Shown piece after piece: positions 62,903 to 64,000 of a DNA stretch of 64,000 bases. Numbering within the stretch: position 1 is the stretch's first letter; every line of letters starts with the position of its first letter. Origin of the DNA: Paratissierella segnis (GTDB taxonomy: Bacteria > Bacillota > Clostridia > Tissierellales > Tissierellaceae); NCBI RefSeq assembly GCF_014385195.1, contig NZ_JACRTG010000016.1, positions 62,001-126,000 on the forward strand, written 5' to 3'. The translations under genes were made by a program, and so were the position numbers. The notes beneath the pieces were generated by a model that saw nothing but the letters and a program-made list of their open reading frames with translations, ran no database searches and was not told the origin of the DNA.

Positions 62903-63082
62903 GGATCAGAAAGATTTTCTTAATGACATTGAAAAAATTCAACAATCTTGTTTGTTGGCTTTCTTAATGGATAGACAAGTAAGAACTGAAAGCATGGTCA
63001 ATTTCTTTTAAAGTATAAGAAATATTAGGGCGCAGGTTTTTTTATAGTTAATAGAATTTGTGTTGATAGAAAGGGTGGTAAT

Positions 63083-63972
63083 ATTAATCTGGAATATTTA
63101 CGTAAATTTATTGTTTTAGCAAAATATTTGAATTTTACTATTGCAGCTGAGATACTTTATATTACACAACCTGTGTTAAGTAGACATATAAAAGTTCTTG
63201 AAAATGAAATTGGAGTTAAGATTTTTATGAGAACAAGGCAGTCTGTGTGAAATTAACTGAAGAGGGGAGATATTTCATAGAGTTAGCGAATAATATAGTC
63301 AAAGCTTATGATGAAGCTCTAGATAAAATGAGGATTTTCAGAAATGGCTTTTCTGATGATCTTAAGATTGGCATACTTTATTATGCCATTAATCAATATC
63401 TTACACCTGTTCTTGATAAGTTTAAAATAACGTATCCAAATATTAATATTAGCATATTTCCTTCATACCCTATACCAGTTATTGAAAATCTACTAAATGG
63501 ACTGTGTGATGTAGGAATGATACTTAATACGAGGTTCAAGGGGCATGAGAGATTTGAGTTTCAAACAATAAGGCGCGAATTCCTATTTGTGGCAATGAGA
63601 TATGACCATCATTTAAATAAGATGGAAGGAGTTCAACTTAAAGATATATTTGAAGAAACTTTTATTGATATTGATGATTTTTTCTTTAATAGTTATTCGC
63701 ATTATATTTACCTATTGTTTCATAAGTATAATTTACATATCAAAAAATCAATTTTAACAAATAATCTTGAATCTGCAATTTTAGCTGCTCAATCAGGAGA
63801 GGGTATAATAATTTTACCATCACAATTGGTAGATGTACATTTTTCTAATATTGTTTATTTACCTATCATGGATGAAGCTTGTTACATTGATATGTCTATT
63901 GCTTATAAACCTGAAAATGAGAATACTGCAATATATCCATTTATAGATTTATGTGTAAAAACATTTTCTTAA
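63083..63972 (+). pseudogene. LysR-family regulator with frameshift
   Basis: Frame 1 from 63083 (after AAAGGGTGG, apparently using ATT or a lost ATG) gives the LysR helix-turn-helix: LEYLRKFIVLAKYLNFTIAAEILYITQPVLSRHIKVLENEIGVKIFMRT. It meets a stop at 63247. A different frame carries on with KLTEEGRYFIELANNIV, the linker helix, and the whole effector domain to 63972. One indel near 63245 separates them, so this is either a recent pseudogene or a sequence error. Effector unknown. Confidence 0.85.
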
Positions 63973-64000
63973 TATTAAGAATCTATTCTATAAAGTTAAA

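Noticed and set aside
1..64000. tRNA or rRNA genes as integration targets
   Set aside because: No cloverleaf-forming or rRNA-like sequence was seen; the island uses rlmD-type ends instead.

Overview
This window looks like an accessory region of a low-GC, Gram-positive anaerobe of the Bacillota (Clostridia or Tissierellia grade). The grounds are AT-rich DNA, purine-rich ribosome binding sites with many TTG/GTG starts, nearly all genes on the + strand, and clostridial families (CD1871A-type CXXC protein, VanRS, BcrA-type ABC systems, PcfB, SHOCT plus large serine recombinase). The species cannot be named. I see no rRNA, tRNA or CRISPR array.

Layout. The left edge holds the end of a DUF3298-type protein and an intact 23S rRNA m5U methyltransferase, rlmD (779-2137). 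Everything to its right reads as an accretion island. About ten degenerate repeats share a left arm (CCACCAAGG ... ATCATTATTGTC ... TCAAGG) followed by a coding tail like the end of RlmD (HVE-x2-(V/I)-x-L...). They lie near 3274, 4145, 7732, 13854, 24189, 33031, 45850, 53512, 55682 (partial) and 58417, and cut the region into cargo modules. I read them as hybrid attachment sites left by repeated serine-integrase insertions at the 3' end of rlmD.

Modules from left to right: (1) DUF3788 and DUF3795 proteins and a truncated response regulator. (2) A SWIM zinc-finger protein and a PIN-domain toxin pair. (3) An antibiotic-resistance block, 8.0-13.8 kb: rifampin ADP-ribosyltransferase (arr), a mef remnant, a nucleotidyltransferase, a Vat-type acetyltransferase, a lincosamide-nucleotidyltransferase/P-loop kinase fusion, a methyltransferase, a DUF1697-GrpB fusion and a kinase. 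(4) vanR-vanS-vanY without ligase genes, with three copies of a triple-heptad putative VanR box; then a TlpA lipoprotein, a CD1871A protein and a membrane ferredoxin; then wrecked recombinase, SIR2-like and helicase genes. (5) A papain-like hydrolase, TVP38, an ABC transporter with its own two-component system, a CPBP protease and a broken TOPRIM/UvrD defence pair. (6) A putative mobilizable element of about 12.8 kb carrying an enlarged type III restriction-modification operon (PLD-SNF2 helicase, DUF4391, Mod, Res), mobC, a candidate oriT and a complete large serine recombinase. (7) An hsdR gene split by about 4.2 kb containing a PcfB relic and an autoregulated ABC operon. (8) An AbiEi/AbiEii pair between 204-bp direct repeats beside an IS66-type end. 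(9) A decaying right end with HxlR/SDR/flavodoxin genes and many pseudogenes (GNAT, DUF4180, alcohol dehydrogenase, LysR).

The genes fall into three themes: antibiotic and cell-envelope stress resistance, anti-phage defence (intact and ruined), and mobile-element machinery. Much of the DNA is pseudogene, which suggests a region that gains and loses cargo quickly while rlmD itself stays intact.
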